Shown: piece by piece, positions 7,047 through 15,000 of the stretch
Layout of the letters: each line of letters begins with the position of its first letter
How positions within the stretch are numbered: the first letter of the stretch is position 1
Assembly: GCF_025917685.1 (NCBI RefSeq)
Contig: NZ_CP089518.1
Span: 255,001-270,000, forward strand
DNA length: 15,000 nucleotides
Reading direction: 5' to 3'
Source: Bacillus cereus
Lineage (GTDB): Bacteria > Bacillota > Bacilli > Bacillales > Bacillaceae_G
Position numbers and translations under genes: made by a program
The notes under the pieces: generated by a model
Told to the model about the DNA's origin: nothing
What the model saw: only the letters and a program-made list of their open reading frames with translations
The model's database searches: none

Positions 7047-7792
7047 ACAAAAAATCCTCCGATAAAGCCTTGCATTTTTTCAGCTTCTTTAATCATTTCT
7101 TGAATTTGTTCATTGCTTACTAAAACTTGAGCAACTGCAACTAATGTATTCATTGCAACATGGGCTGCAATTGGAACGATAATACGCTTCGTTTTTACAT
7201 ATAAAAAGGCGAATACGAGCCCCATAGCAGTGTATACCAATAAGTGAGTAAAATCAAAATGAATCGCCGCAAATACAAGGGAACTAATAATAGCGGCAAT
7301 AAAGAAGTTAAACTTCTTATAAAGTGTACCAAATAAAATTTTTCTAAATACGATTTCTTCTAAAATTGGCCCTATAATAGATACAACAATAAGGAACCAA
7401 GGTGTTGTTCTTGCGATATCCATAAGTCTTGCTGTATTTTCAGATCCAGGTTTAATACCTAATACATACATTTCGATCATACCAGCAATACTTTGTGAGA
7501 AAAATGCTAAGAAAAACCCGATAAAAATCCATCCAATTGTAGCTGGAACAGTAGAGCGCATTTTATCTAAATGCCTGTCACGAATATCTGTTCTAAGTAA
7601 CCAAAGTACGATACATAATGCAATAAAGAAGCTAATGATTGCCCAATGGCCAGTTATGAGTTGGAATTTCTCCTCTCTAGTAAATCCCTTATTATCATAA
7701 AGTCCAGTTTTCAAGAGAAGTGGTAATCCGGCAATTGAAGATAACTGCATTAAAATGTATGTAACGATAACCCACCAATATTGTTTTTTCAA
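7043..7792 (-). CDS. ydiL: CPBP-family intramembrane metalloprotease YdiL
   Basis: This 249-residue membrane protein belongs to the CPBP (CaaX protease/bacteriocin-processing, Abi) family of intramembrane glutamic/metallo-proteases. The three diagnostic motifs are intact: EExxxR (E145, E146, R150), FxxxH (F174, H178) and HxxxN (H211, N215). Hydrophobic segments lie near residues 7-27, 50-66, 85-105, 132-148, 163-180, 186-200 and 203-224. The natural substrate is unknown. The start is TTG at 7792, with a GGATGG-like site about 9 nt upstream. This is a weak site, so the start is less certain. A weak promoter candidate on the minus strand is GTGACA (7877-7872) and CATATT (7854-7849) with a 17-nt spacer. 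It forms an operon with ydiK. Confidence 0.9.
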   Translation of the reverse strand: MKKQYWWVIVTYILMQLSSIAGLPLLLKTGLYDNKGFTREEKFQLITGHWAIISFFIALCIVLWLLRTDIRDRHLDKMRSTVPATIGWIFIGFFLAFFSQSIAGMIEMYVLGIKPGSENTARLMDIARTTPWFLIVVSIIGPILEEIVFRKILFGTLYKKFNFFIAAIISSLVFAAIHFDFTHLLVYTAMGLVFAFLYVKTKRIIVPIAAHVAMNTLVAVAQVLVSNEQIQEMIKEAEKMQGFIGGFFV

Positions 7793-8088
7793 AGGGTTTA
7801 ACCATCCTTTCTAACTCTAGTGTATGAGATAAGGTAGGATAACATGTAAATATGCTACCTACGATATAAACTGTCACTTAAATTATGTTTTTTTCGTAAA
7901 TCCTCATTTGAAATGATAATAGAAGACAGGAAAAAGTTGTGTGTGTAGCGAAAACAACTTAGGGTGTCCTTTCATATTGTAACATACGAGTAGTGGAAAC
8001 AACGATTCATATAGTAAAGGTAGTAGAAGTAGGATTCTATATAGAAAAGTTTATATAGTAATTTGCGAAAAAATTATGATTTTTTTAC
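7793..8088. other. Intergenic region between ydiL and groES
   Basis: This AT-rich region separates divergent ydiL and groESL. Apart from the possible ydiL promoter near 7849-7877, it holds a 7-bp inverted repeat AAGTTGT (7934-7940)/ACAACTT (7954-7960). Several TAGTA/ATATAG-like words lie around 8010-8062. No gene, RNA or clear operator could be supported here. Confidence 0.5.
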
Positions 8089-8117
8089 TTGCAAAAGAAA
8101 TTGAGATTATTTATTAT
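8089..8117 (+). promoter_or_regulatory. Sigma-A promoter of groESL
   Basis: TTGCAA (8089-8094) and TATTAT (8112-8117) are separated by exactly 17 nt, matching the vegetative consensus. Transcription would start around 8124, a few bases before the CIRCE element. This is the standard layout of HrcA-controlled groE promoters. Confidence 0.85.
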
Positions 8118-8127
8118 TATAAGTGTG

Positions 8128-8154
8128 TTAGCACTCGGGTGACTTGAGTGCTAA
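8128..8154. promoter_or_regulatory. CIRCE operator (HrcA binding site)
   Basis: A perfect copy of the CIRCE inverted repeat: TTAGCACTC (8128-8136), nine-base spacer, GAGTGCTAA (8146-8154). HrcA binds this site and blocks transcription until heat or misfolding draws GroEL away. It lies just after the predicted start site and within the untranslated leader of groES. The hrcA gene is not in this window. Confidence 0.98.
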
Positions 8155-8194
8155 TAAATAAAATTTACATAACAAAATGAGGAGGTTATTGTTC

Positions 8195-10151
<1,957 letters not shown>

Positions 10152-10164
10152 TTCCGTTTGCCCG

Positions 10165-10203
10165 AAAAACATCCACTTCTATATAGAAGTGGATGTTTTT
10201 TTG
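10165..10203 (+). terminator. Terminator of groESL
   Basis: A perfect 16-bp stem has arms at 10165-10180 and 10185-10200 and an ATAT loop, starting 14 nt after the groEL stop. One side begins with five A. The T-run continues to 10203, so it can work on both strands, although the next gene also reads forward. Confidence 0.92.
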
Positions 10204-10254
10204 TGTTTTTTAGAAAAGGAAATGAATTTCTGTAGAATTTTGTCGCTTTCTCTC

Positions 10255-10284
10255 TTGACCATACTGATACTTCATTGTTAGAAT
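10255..10284 (+). promoter_or_regulatory. Sigma-A promoter of guaA
   Basis: TTGACC (10255-10260) and TAGAAT (10279-10284), each 5/6 to consensus, are spaced 18 nt apart. Transcription would begin near 10291, about 17 nt before the riboswitch aptamer. This is a sensible distance for a leader RNA. Confidence 0.75.
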
Positions 10285-10307
10285 CTAGGAAGATAATATA
10301 AAACGAT

Positions 10308-10378
10308 CCTTCATATATCCTCAATGATATGGTTTGAGAGTCTCTACCGGGTTACCGTAAACAACCTGACTATGAAGG
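10308..10378 (+). ncRNA. Purine riboswitch aptamer, guanine class, of guaA
   Basis: All parts of the purine aptamer are present. P1 is CCTTCATA (10308-10315) with TATGAAGG (10371-10378). P2 is CTCAA/TTGAG (10320-10324/10334-10338) with the TGATATGG loop. The junction is TCTCTACC. P3 is GGGTT/AACCT around ACCGTAAAC, with the two loops able to kiss. The specificity base before the final TATG is C (10370), which by known chemistry selects guanine or hypoxanthine rather than adenine. Ligand binding should stabilise P1 and favour the terminator at 10424. Confidence 0.95.
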
Positions 10379-10483
10379 CAGTGTGTCTTATATTTATAAA
10401 GAGCGGAGACTATCTTTCTTTATAAAGCCAGACCCCTGCCTTTTCTTTGTTATGAGACTAGAGGCGGAGGACTGGCTTTTTTT
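10375..10483 (+). promoter_or_regulatory. guaA: guaA riboswitch expression platform (antiterminator/terminator)
   Basis: The 3' strand of P1 plus three bases (AAGGCAG, 10375-10381) is exactly complementary to CTGCCTT (10436-10442). That antiterminator pairing encloses a hairpin formed by a 9-bp inverted repeat, 10393-10401 with 10418-10426. It competes with P1, and also with a terminator stem AAAGCCAG (10424-10431)/CTGGCTTT (10472-10479). The terminator's inner part uses 10432-10440 against 10463-10471, and a run of T follows to 10483. Purine-bound RNA should therefore terminate before guaA, an OFF switch. Confidence 0.88.
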
Positions 10484-10556
10484 ATTATATTGGTAATGCT
10501 TTTCGCCAAATTGGTGAAAATATTTATATACGAGAACTAACGTTGGGGTGATTATT

Positions 10557-12095
10557 TTGAAAAAGCAGCACGATACAATTATCGTTTTAGATTTTGGGAG
10601 TCAGTACAATCAGTTAATAGCACGTCGAATTCGTGAGTTCGGTGTATACAGTGAACTTCATCCACATACAATTACTGCAGAAGAAATTAAAGCAATGAAT
10701 CCAAAAGGGATTATTTTCTCTGGTGGACCAAATAGTGTATACGGTGAAGGTGCATTACATTGTGATGAAAAAATATTCGAGCTAGGATTACCGATTTTCG
10801 GTATCTGTTACGGTATGCAGCTTATGACACAACACTTCGGTGGTAAAGTAGAACGCGCAAACCACCGTGAATACGGAAAAGCTGTTCTTAAAGTAGAGAA
10901 CGAATCAAAATTATATGCGAACCTTCCAGAAGAGCAAGTTGTATGGATGAGTCATGGTGACTTAGTAACTGGTTTACCTGAAGGATTCGTAGTAGATGCA
11001 ACAAGTGAGTCTTGTCCAATTGCTGGTATGAGCAATGAAGCAAAAAACTTATACGGTGTACAATTCCACCCAGAAGTACGTCACTCTGAGCACGGTAACG
11101 ATTTAATTAAAAACTTCGTATTCGGCGTATGTGGTTGTTCTGAAGGATGGAACATGGAGAACTTTATCGAAGTAGAATTAGAGAAAATCCGTGAAACTGT
11201 TGGAGACAAAAAAGTACTATGCGCACTTAGTGGCGGTGTAGACTCTTCTGTTGTAGCAGTATTAATTCATAAAGCAATCGGTGATCAGTTAACATGTATT
11301 TTCGTTGACCACGGCTTACTTCGTAAAGATGAAGCAGAAGGTGTTATGAAAACATTTAGCGAAGGCTTCCACATGAACGTTATTAAAGTGGATGCAAAAG
11401 AACGCTTCATGAACAAGTTAAAAGGTGTAGAAGATCCAGAACAAAAACGTAAAATCATCGGTAACGAATTCATTTACGTATTTGATGATGAAGCGTCTAA
11501 ATTACAAGGAATGGACTTCCTAGCGCAAGGTACACTTTACACGGATATCGTTGAAAGTGGTACAGCAACTGCACAAACAATTAAATCTCACCATAACGTT
11601 GGTGGACTTCCAGAAGACATGCAGTTCAAATTAATTGAGCCTTTAAACACGTTATTTAAAGATGAAGTACGTGTATTAGGATCAGAATTAGGAATTCCTG
11701 ATGAAATCGTATGGCGTCAACCATTCCCAGGTCCAGGACTTGGTATTCGTGTATTAGGTGAAATCACAGAAGAGAAATTAGAAATCGTTCGTGAATCTGA
11801 TGCGATTTTACGTGAAGAAATTATAAAAGCGGGATTAGACCGTGAAGTTTGGCAATACTTCACTGCGCTTCCTGGTATGCGTAGTGTTGGTGTTATGGGT
11901 GACGAGCGTACTTACGATTACACAGTAGGTATCCGCGCAGTAACATCTATTGACGGTATGACAGCTGACTGGGCACGTATCCCTTGGGATGTATTAGAGA
12001 AAATCTCTGTACGTATCGTAAACGAAGTAAAACACGTTAACCGTATCGTGTATGATATAACGAGTAAGCCACCAGCAACTATTGAGTGGGAATAG
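10557..12095 (+). CDS. guaA: GMP synthase (glutamine-hydrolysing) GuaA
   Basis: GuaA makes GMP from XMP, ATP and glutamine, the last step of guanine nucleotide synthesis in the cytoplasm. The 512-residue protein has an N-terminal class I glutamine amidotransferase domain with triad C84 (GICYGMQ), H171 and E173 (FHPEV). It is followed by an ATP pyrophosphatase domain with P-loop SGGVDS (225-230) and the C-terminal dimerisation domain ending [11 protein letters not shown]. The TTG start at 10557 is chosen because GGGGTG (10545-10550) lies 6 nt before it. A GTG at 10548 would add three residues but overlaps this site. It stands alone, with its own promoter, guanine riboswitch and terminator. Confidence 0.97.
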   Translation: MKKQHDTIIVLDFGSQYNQLIARRIREFGVYSELHPHTITAEEIKAMNPKGIIFSGGPNSVYGEGALHCDEKIFELGLPIFGICYGMQLMTQHFGGKVERANHREYGKAVLKVENESKLYANLPEEQVVWMSHGDLVTGLPEGFVVDATSESCPIAGMSNEAKNLYGVQFHPEVRHSEHGNDLIKNFVFGVCGCSEGWNMENFIEVELEKIRETVGDKKVLCALSGGVDSSVVAVLIHKAIGDQLTCIFVDHGLLRKDEAEGVMKTFSEGFHMNVIKVDAKERFMNKLKGVEDPEQKRKIIGNEFIYVFDDEASKLQGMDFLAQGTLYTDIVESGTATAQTIKSHHNVGGLPEDMQFKLIEPLNTLFKDEVRVLGSELGIPDEIVWRQPFPGPGLGIRVLGEITEEKLEIVRESDAILREEIIKAGLDREVWQYFTALPGMRSVGVMGDERTYDYTVGIRAVTSIDGMTADWARIPWDVLEKISVRIVNEVKHVNRIVYDITSKPPATIEWE

Positions 12096-12105
12096 TATTG
12101 TAATA

Positions 12106-12149
12106 AAAAAGATCCATCTATCGTTCATGTATAGATGGATCTTTTTGTT
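12106..12149 (+). terminator. Terminator of guaA
   Basis: A perfect 16-bp stem has arms at 12106-12121 and 12131-12146 and a nine-base loop. A-rich and T-rich ends flank it. It starts 11 nt after the guaA stop. It separates guaA from pbuG, so the two purine genes are independent transcription units. Confidence 0.93.
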
Positions 12150-12161
12150 TTTACCCTTAAT

Positions 12162-12197
12162 ACGAACGAAAATATAAAAGTTTATAAAAATGTTCGT
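12162..12197. promoter_or_regulatory. PurBox-like inverted repeat (possible PurR site)
   Basis: ACGAAC (12162-12167) and GTTCGT (12192-12197) form an inverted repeat with 24 nt between them, ending 7 nt before the pbuG -35. The Bacillus PurR site is a pair of inverted CCGAAC-containing boxes at nearly this distance. Read on the minus strand, the downstream box AAAAACGAACATT differs from the remembered consensus AWWWCCGAACWWT at one base. The upstream box is poorer. PurR control of pbuG is known in B. subtilis, so a conserved operator is plausible. Confidence 0.5.
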
Positions 12198-12204
12198 TTT
12201 TAAA

Positions 12205-12233
12205 TTGACAAAACCACCTCCTCGAGTTAATAT
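12205..12233 (+). promoter_or_regulatory. Sigma-A promoter of pbuG
   Basis: A perfect TTGACA (12205-12210) and TAATAT (12228-12233) are spaced 17 nt apart, close to ideal. Transcription would begin near 12240, about 27 nt before the riboswitch. Confidence 0.88.
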
Positions 12234-12266
12234 GAGTATGTAATTCAAACGAAAAGTGAATATTAT

Positions 12267-12338
12267 GCCGTCGTATAATATCGGGGATATGGCCCGAAAG
12301 TTTCTACCTAGCTACCGTAAATGGCTTGACTACGAGGC
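12267..12338 (+). ncRNA. Purine riboswitch aptamer, guanine class, of pbuG
   Basis: P1 pairs GCC-G-TCGTA (12267-12275, one bulged G) with TACGAGGC (12331-12338). P2 is TCGGG/CCCGA around GATATGG. The core junction is AGTTTCTACC. P3 is AGCTA/TGGCT around CCGTAAA. The specificity base before the final TACG is C (12330), so the ligand should be guanine or hypoxanthine. It shares the conserved core with the guaA aptamer but differs in P1 and P2 sequence, so it is not a recent duplicate of it. Confidence 0.95.
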
Positions 12339-12413
12339 GTTTTTATAAAGATGAGGGGAAACTTGTCTTTATTCATAGAACGCTTCCATGTATATGCAAT
12401 GGAAGCCTTTTTT
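12335..12413 (+). promoter_or_regulatory. pbuG: pbuG riboswitch expression platform
   Basis: The terminator stem is GCTTCCAT (12382-12389)/ATGGAAGC (12399-12406), followed by six T to 12413. The competing antiterminator pairs AGGCGTT (12335-12341), which includes the 3' end of P1, with AACGCTT (12379-12385), with one G-U pair. It encloses a hairpin ATAAAGA (12345-12351)/TCTTTAT (12366-12372). Because 12382-12385 are shared, the two folds exclude each other. Purine binding should favour termination, an OFF switch. Confidence 0.87.
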
Positions 12414-12481
12414 ATTTTTAATAGATAAAAGAGGGCTAGGGTGAAATACGGCGAGTAATCATATAACGGGGGAAACGTAAG

Positions 12482-13807
12482 ATGAAACGCTATTTTCAGT
12501 TTGATGAACTCGGCACAAATTATAAAACAGAGTTCATAGCAGGTTTAACGACATTTTTATCTATGGCTTATGTACTATTTGTCAATCCTGCTACGCTGTC
12601 ACTTGGAAATGTTAAAGGGTTACCGGCAGGTACAGGAATGGATCCAGGTGCAGTATTCGTTGCTACAGCATTAGCAGCGGCGATTGGTTCGTTAATTATG
12701 GGGATATTTGCGAAGTATCCGATTGCTTTAGCGCCAGGTATGGGAATAAACGCGTTCTTTGCTTATACAGCGGTGTTAACGATGGGAATTCCGTGGCAAA
12801 CGGCAATTGCTGGAACATTAATGTCAGGTATTATCTTTATTATTCTTACTGCTTCAGGTATTCGTGAAAAAATCATTAATGCAATTCCATCAGAGTTAAA
12901 GTTTGCAGTAGCGGCGGGTATTGGATTATTCATTGCCTTCCTTGGATTCCAAAACGCTGGAATTATCGTAAAGAATGATGCTGTCCTTGTTGGATTGGGG
13001 GATTTAACAAAGGGCACAACTTTACTAGCAATTTTCGGAGTTGTTACTACAATCATCTTCATGATTAAGAAAGTTAATGGTGCAGTATTCTACGGTATGA
13101 TTCTTACAGCGATCTTAGGAGTGGTAACGGGATTAATTGATACTCCGAAAGCTGTAGTGGGAGCAATACCGAGCCTAGAACCAACGTTCGGTGTGGCGTT
13201 AACTCACTTTGGAGACATTTTCACTGTTGAAATGGGTATTGTTATTATAACGTTCTTCTTTATTGATTTCTTTGATACAGCAGGTACGCTCGTGGCGGTT
13301 GCGAATCAAGCGGGATTAATGAAGAACAATAAATTACCACGTGCAGGAAAAGCACTATTTGCAGATGCGATTGCAACTGTAATCGGTGCGATTTTAGGTA
13401 CATCAACAACAACGTCTTATATTGAATCTTCTGCAGGGGTAGCAGCGGGTGGACGTTCTGGATTTACAGCAGTTGTAACAGCAGGGTTCTTCTTACTGGC
13501 ACTATTCTTCTCGCCGCTATTAAGTGTTGTGACACCAGCTGTAACAGCACCAGCATTAATTATTGTAGGAATCTTGATGGTTTCATCTTTAGGAGAAATT
13601 GATTGGAAGAAATTCGAGATTGCAGTACCAGCATTCTTTACTATCATTTCAATGCCACTTACGTATAGTATCGCAACAGGAATTGCAATCGGATTTATCT
13701 TCTATCCAATTACAATGGTTGTGAGTGGCCGTCGTAAAGAGGTTCATCCAATTATGTATGTTATGGGAGTTTTATTCGTACTATATTTCATCTACGTTCG
13801 TAAATAA
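12482..13807 (+). CDS. pbuG: Hypoxanthine/guanine permease PbuG (AzgA family)
   Basis: This 441-residue multi-spanning membrane protein belongs to the AzgA branch of nucleobase transporters and takes up hypoxanthine and guanine with protons. The length is close to B. subtilis PbuG. The N-terminal FDELGTNYKTEFIAGLTTFLSMAY (7-30) and the APGMGINAFF motif (84-93) are typical of the family. The FFFIDFFDTAGTL segment near 258-270 is the second conserved substrate-site region. About twelve or more hydrophobic stretches run to the C-terminus. GGGGG (12468-12472) lies 9 nt before the ATG. The upstream guanine riboswitch and PurBox-like repeat fit a purine uptake role and shut-off when purines are plentiful. 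Confidence 0.95.
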   Translation: MKRYFQFDELGTNYKTEFIAGLTTFLSMAYVLFVNPATLSLGNVKGLPAGTGMDPGAVFVATALAAAIGSLIMGIFAKYPIALAPGMGINAFFAYTAVLTMGIPWQTAIAGTLMSGIIFIILTASGIREKIINAIPSELKFAVAAGIGLFIAFLGFQNAGIIVKNDAVLVGLGDLTKGTTLLAIFGVVTTIIFMIKKVNGAVFYGMILTAILGVVTGLIDTPKAVVGAIPSLEPTFGVALTHFGDIFTVEMGIVIITFFFIDFFDTAGTLVAVANQAGLMKNNKLPRAGKALFADAIATVIGAILGTSTTTSYIESSAGVAAGGRSGFTAVVTAGFFLLALFFSPLLSVVTPAVTAPALIIVGILMVSSLGEIDWKKFEIAVPAFFTIISMPLTYSIATGIAIGFIFYPITMVVSGRRKEVHPIMYVMGVLFVLYFIYVRK

Positions 13808-13820
13808 AAGGGGTTTTTTG

Positions 13821-13856
13821 AAAGGTCTAGACTTAAGGGGAGTCTAGACCTTTTTT
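13821..13856 (+). terminator. Terminator of pbuG
   Basis: A perfect 13-bp stem has arms AAAGGTCTAGACT (13821-13833) and AGTCTAGACCTTT (13841-13853) and a seven-base loop. The T-run continues to 13856. It starts 13 nt after the pbuG stop. Confidence 0.93.
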
Positions 13857-13859
13857 GCG

Positions 13860-13915
13860 TCTTCAGAAAATCTTAAGGATTTCCGAGCGTTTTTCTTCAG
13901 AAGTTTTCCTATAAT
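13860..13915 (+). promoter_or_regulatory. Promoter region of the two-component operon with ~11-bp repeats
   Basis: A perfect -10 TATAAT is at 13910-13915, but no good -35 hexamer lies 16-18 nt upstream. Instead there are spaced repeats: TCTTCAGAA (13860), TCTTAAGGA (13871), a weak TCCGAGCGT (13882) and TCTTCAGAA again (13894). The spacing of about 11 nt is typical of direct repeats bound by OmpR-family regulators. A poor -35 with bound repeats suggests activation, perhaps by the regulator encoded just downstream. That last step is inference. Confidence 0.5.
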
Positions 13916-13952
13916 AGAAGTTAGGGATTAAAAAAGTGATGGGGGAGATATT

Positions 13953-14654
13953 GTGGCACACGAAACAATACTTGTCGTAGATGATGAAAAAGAAATTAGG
14001 AATCTTATTACAATCTATTTAAAGAATGAAGGATATAAAGTACTGCAAGCAGGGGACGGAGAAGAAGGGTTACGTATATTAGAAGAAAATGAAGTGCACT
14101 TAGTCGTATTAGATATTATGATGCCAAAAGTAGATGGTATTCATATGTGTATGAAAGTAAGGGAAGCAAAGGAAATGCCGATTATTATGCTTTCTGCCAA
14201 AACGCAAGATATGGATAAGATTTTAGGATTAACAACAGGAGCAGATGATTACATAACGAAGCCCTTTAATCCATTAGAGTTAATTGCACGAATTAAATCT
14301 CAATTACGCCGTTATATGAAAATGAATGGTTTTGCTATTCAAAATGAGGACGAGCTAGAAATTGGAGAGATGAAAATAAACATCTCGACCCATAAAATTA
14401 TTGTAGAGGGAGAAGAAGTGAAACTAACTCCGAGGGAATTTTCAATTTTAGAATTGTTAGCTAGAAACCCAGGTATGGTGTTTAGTGCAGAACAAATTTA
14501 TGAAAAGGTGTGGAACGAACGATCTTTCCAGTCGGATAACACGGTAATGGTTCATATTCGGAAAGTACGTGAAAAGATTGAGGAGAATCCAAGGAAACCT
14601 AGATATATAAAAACAGTATGGGGAGTGGGGTATAAGATTGAAAAAGATATTTAA
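13953..14654 (+). CDS. OmpR/PhoB-family response regulator
   Basis: This 233-residue DNA-binding response regulator has an N-terminal receiver domain (about 4-118). Its acidic pocket is D10-D11, the phosphorylation site is D54 (VVLDIMMP), and S81 and K103 (YITKPF) complete the active site. The C-terminal winged helix (about 135-230) carries the LTPREFSILELLARNPG and SDNTVMVHIRKVREK segments of the OmpR class. The start is GTG at 13953, with GGGGGAG (13941-13947) 5 nt upstream. It overlaps the following histidine kinase gene by 17 nt, so they form a two-component pair. The signal and targets are not shown by the sequence, so no specific name is given. Confidence 0.95.
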   Translation: MAHETILVVDDEKEIRNLITIYLKNEGYKVLQAGDGEEGLRILEENEVHLVVLDIMMPKVDGIHMCMKVREAKEMPIIMLSAKTQDMDKILGLTTGADDYITKPFNPLELIARIKSQLRRYMKMNGFAIQNEDELEIGEMKINISTHKIIVEGEEVKLTPREFSILELLARNPGMVFSAEQIYEKVWNERSFQSDNTVMVHIRKVREKIEENPRKPRYIKTVWGVGYKIEKDI

Positions 14655-15000
14655 TCCATTTACTTATGTGAGGAAAACAAGACAATTAATTGAGAAATTA
14701 GTAAAGAGCGTACGAAAGAGTATAAGAATTCAATTGGTTACTACTTTTGCTGCTTGTGCGTTATTAGGAGTTTTTTTTGCAAAGGGAGCTGCGCCATTTT
14801 TTGAGAATGCGAATCGTCAAGCGACTGTCGATTATCGGTCTGGTATGCAACAAATTAATTACCAAGCTCAAAGAGCAGCGAATAGTTCGGTTCATGAAAA
14901 TAAATTAGAAGCTATATCCAATATGATCGAAATGGAGAATCAAAATTTAGAGCGAGGAAATAGAGCTTTAAAAATATTGGTTGCTGATGAAAGTGGTAAA
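14638..15000 (+). CDS. Sensor histidine kinase, N-terminal part (runs off window)
   Basis: An open frame of 121 codons begins at TTG 14638 and continues past the window end without a stop. GGGG (14627-14630) lies 7 nt before the start and within the response regulator gene. The product starts MKKIFNPFTYVRKTRQ, a basic cytoplasmic stretch. One membrane segment follows at about residues 33-58 (QLVTTFAACALLGVFFAKGAAPFF). An apparently extracytoplasmic, Gln/Asn-rich region (NRQATVDYRSGMQQ onward) comes next. This is the usual start of a membrane sensor kinase. The HisKA and ATPase domains would lie beyond 15000. The kinase assignment therefore rests mainly on coupling to the response regulator. 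Confidence 0.8.
   Translation, partial: MKKIFNPFTYVRKTRQLIEKLVKSVRKSIRIQLVTTFAACALLGVFFAKGAAPFFENANRQATVDYRSGMQQINYQAQRAANSSVHENKLEAISNMIEMENQNLERGNRALKILVADESGK

Noticed and set aside
10308..10378. Adenine-type purine riboswitch
   Set aside because: The specificity base is C, not T, and the gene makes GMP, so guanine/hypoxanthine is the better call.
11994..12248. 84-codon minus-strand open frame over the end of guaA and the pbuG promoter
   Set aside because: It overlaps the guaA terminator and pbuG promoter and has no family features.
13953..15000. Naming the two-component pair after a known system (for example VanRS or PhoPR)
   Set aside because: The receiver and winged-helix motifs are shared by many OmpR-family regulators, and most of the kinase is missing, so a specific name would be a guess.

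Overview
The window looks like ordinary core chromosome from a low-GC Gram-positive of the Bacillus cereus group. This is inferred from remembered gene order, protein sequences, AT-rich codon use, strong GGAGG-type ribosome binding sites and the rRNA/tRNA layout. No search was run, so the species is not settled. No phage, insertion sequence, CRISPR array or foreign-looking gene was seen.

Layout. Positions 1-808 hold the 3' end of an rRNA operon: the last part of 23S, a 5S gene, and tRNA-fMet and tRNA-Asp with encoded CCA ends. Two hairpin terminators follow. Positions 938-3602 hold tsaE-tsaB-rimI-tsaD, a tightly packed or overlapping operon for the tRNA t6A modification plus a ribosomal-protein/TsaD N-acetyltransferase. 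Positions 3603-3776 hold a dense cluster of DnaA boxes just after tsaD. About 240 bp of unassigned DNA follows. Positions 4017-6008 hold the ABC-F translation factor ydiF on the minus strand, divergent from rex (6196-6825), the NADH-sensing redox repressor. Rex converges on a two-gene minus-strand operon, ydiL-ydiK (a CPBP-family membrane protease and a small membrane protein). Positions 8089-10203 hold groES-groEL with a sigma-A promoter and a CIRCE operator for HrcA.

Positions 10255-13856 form a purine block: guaA (GMP synthase) and pbuG (hypoxanthine/guanine permease). Each has its own promoter, its own guanine-class riboswitch with a terminator/antiterminator switch, and its own terminator. 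A PurBox-like inverted repeat also lies upstream of pbuG. Positions 13860-15000 hold an OmpR-family response regulator and the start of an overlapping sensor histidine kinase that runs off the window.

The genes are mostly housekeeping: translation and tRNA modification, protein folding, redox sensing, and guanine nucleotide supply by synthesis and by uptake. The most interesting non-coding signals are the DnaA-box cluster beside tsaD, the unassigned DNA after it, the paired riboswitches, and the roughly 11-bp repeats ahead of the response regulator. No undescribed multi-gene system could be supported.
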